Source of the DNA: Candidatus Hecatellales archaeon
GTDB taxonomy: Archaea > Thermoproteota > Bathyarchaeia > Hecatellales > Hecatellaceae
Reading direction: 5' to 3'
DNA: 13,510 bases
NCBI GenBank assembly: GCA_003662485.1
Contig: QMYD01000014.1
Span: 1-13,510, forward strand
The notes beneath the pieces were generated by a model. It saw only the letters and a list, made by a program, of their open reading frames with translations, searched no databases and had not been told where the DNA came from. The first letter of the stretch is position 1. The number at the start of each line of letters is the position of its first letter. Of the stretch, positions 13,251 through 13,510 are shown piece after piece. A program made the position numbers and the translations under genes.

Positions 13251-13510
13251 CTAAAACCCTTTAAATCCTCCCCCTTCGGGGAGGGGTTCAGCGCTTAACC
13301 CAAGCCTTCGCCTAATAGCTGAGGCGAGAATCCTGGAAAAACCATAGCAGGTGTAAACTTTCTTGGGCTTGGAAGCCTTTACATACTCTAGTAGCTGGGT
13401 GAAGTCAGCGTGGCTGCTGAGGGGGAAGGCCTCCAAACCCTTCCACTGGTAGCGCACAGCCCAGCCCGTGGCTAAGGCTGGCGAAACCCTCCTAGGCCTC
13501 GGGTAGGTGA
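13251..13510 (-). CDS. C-terminal end of a beta-CASP metallo-beta-lactamase-fold nuclease, truncated by the window edge
   Basis: Only about 86 residues are in the window. The frame is open through the right edge (encoding RRVSPALATGWAVRYQWKG), and the GTG at 13457 is internal. AFPLSSHADFTQLLEYV matches the beta-CASP motif around the SDHAD His (codon at 13410-13412), followed by KPKKVYTCYG and a helix IRRRLGL. This is the layout of archaeal RNA/DNA-processing exonucleases annotated as mRNA 3'-end processing or DNA-ligase-associated enzymes; the metal-binding HxHxDH motifs lie outside. At motif C, where RNA-type members have VHG, this protein has CYG (Tyr codon 13344-13346). It ends 27 bp before the argH start and could be co-transcribed with it. 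The family is clear enough; the substrate is not. Confidence 0.75.
   Translation of the reverse strand, partial: TYPRPRRVSPALATGWAVRYQWKGLEAFPLSSHADFTQLLEYVKASKPKKVYTCYGFSRILASAIRRRLGLSAEPLPEGGGFKGF
13258..13265 (-). promoter_or_regulatory. TATA-like box upstream of argH
   Basis: ATTTAAAG on the minus strand lies 35-42 bp before the TTG of argH, inside the last codons of the nuclease gene. It would place a start near 13236. It may give argH its own promoter in addition to any read-through. Confidence 0.35.
13267..13284 (-). terminator. GC-rich hairpin at the 3' end of the nuclease gene
   Basis: CCTCCCC and GGGGAGG form a perfect 7-bp stem around a 4-nt loop (GAAG on the minus strand), inside the codons for the last residues (PLPEGGG). 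On the minus strand it is followed within about 10 nt by GGGTTTTAGG. It could slow or end transcription before argH, but it is coding sequence and the T-run is short. Confidence 0.3.

Noticed and set aside
1..13510. CRISPR array, insertion sequence or attachment site
   Set aside because: No regularly spaced direct repeats, transposase or integrase genes, or flanking inverted repeats are visible; the genes are tightly packed and of similar composition.

Overview
The window looks like the chromosome of an anaerobic, probably thermophilic archaeon that uses the archaeal Wood-Ljungdahl (reductive acetyl-CoA) pathway. The evidence is a complete archaeal-type acetyl-CoA decarbonylase/synthase (ACDS, CODH/ACS) operon with a separate epsilon subunit and a corrinoid Fe-S protein, next to a group 3 NiFe-hydrogenase. 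AGG/AGA dominate the Arg codons, proteins are rich in Lys, Glu and Arg, genes are tightly packed with GGAGG-type ribosome sites, and promoters resemble archaeal TATA boxes. No gene in the window points to methanogenesis. The lineage cannot be fixed by eye; an uncultivated TACK-type archaeon such as Bathyarchaeia is my guess, not a demonstration.

Layout, left to right. (1) 1-1846, plus strand: the C-terminal part of a NiFe-hydrogenase small subunit, cut by the window edge, and a complete large subunit, closest by eye to the F420-non-reducing (Mvh, group 3c) type. (2) 1862-9801, minus strand: one long operon read cdhA-cdhB-cdhC-cdhD-cdhE-cooC, that is CODH alpha, epsilon, acetyl-CoA synthase beta, corrinoid protein delta and gamma, and the nickel-insertion ATPase. 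The hydrogenase and this operon converge, separated by 15 bp. (3) 9802-9884: a short divergent promoter region with a 13-bp palindrome. (4) 9885-10508, plus: an unrecognised 207-residue Cys-containing protein transcribed away from cdhA. (5) 10591-11715, plus: a homocitrate/isopropylmalate synthase-family enzyme. (6) 11712-13223, minus: argininosuccinate lyase, whose stop codon overlaps that of the synthase. (7) 13251 to the right edge, minus: the C-terminal end of a beta-CASP metallo-beta-lactamase-fold nuclease.

How the genes work together. The hydrogenase would supply electrons from H2, in Mvh systems through heterodisulfide-reductase-type bifurcation to ferredoxin. CdhA/CdhB reduce CO2 to CO, CdhD/CdhE carry the methyl group on a corrinoid, and CdhC joins CO, methyl and CoA into acetyl-CoA (or runs the reverse). 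CooC loads nickel. The right-hand third is amino-acid biosynthesis (2-oxoacid elongation and the last step of arginine synthesis) plus RNA/DNA processing, with no evident functional link to the C1 genes.

There is no mobile element, CRISPR array, tRNA or rRNA that I can see. No non-coding stretch exceeds 300 bases. The most open items are the unknown protein sharing a promoter region with the ACDS operon, the structured gap inside that operon, and several unusual translation starts.
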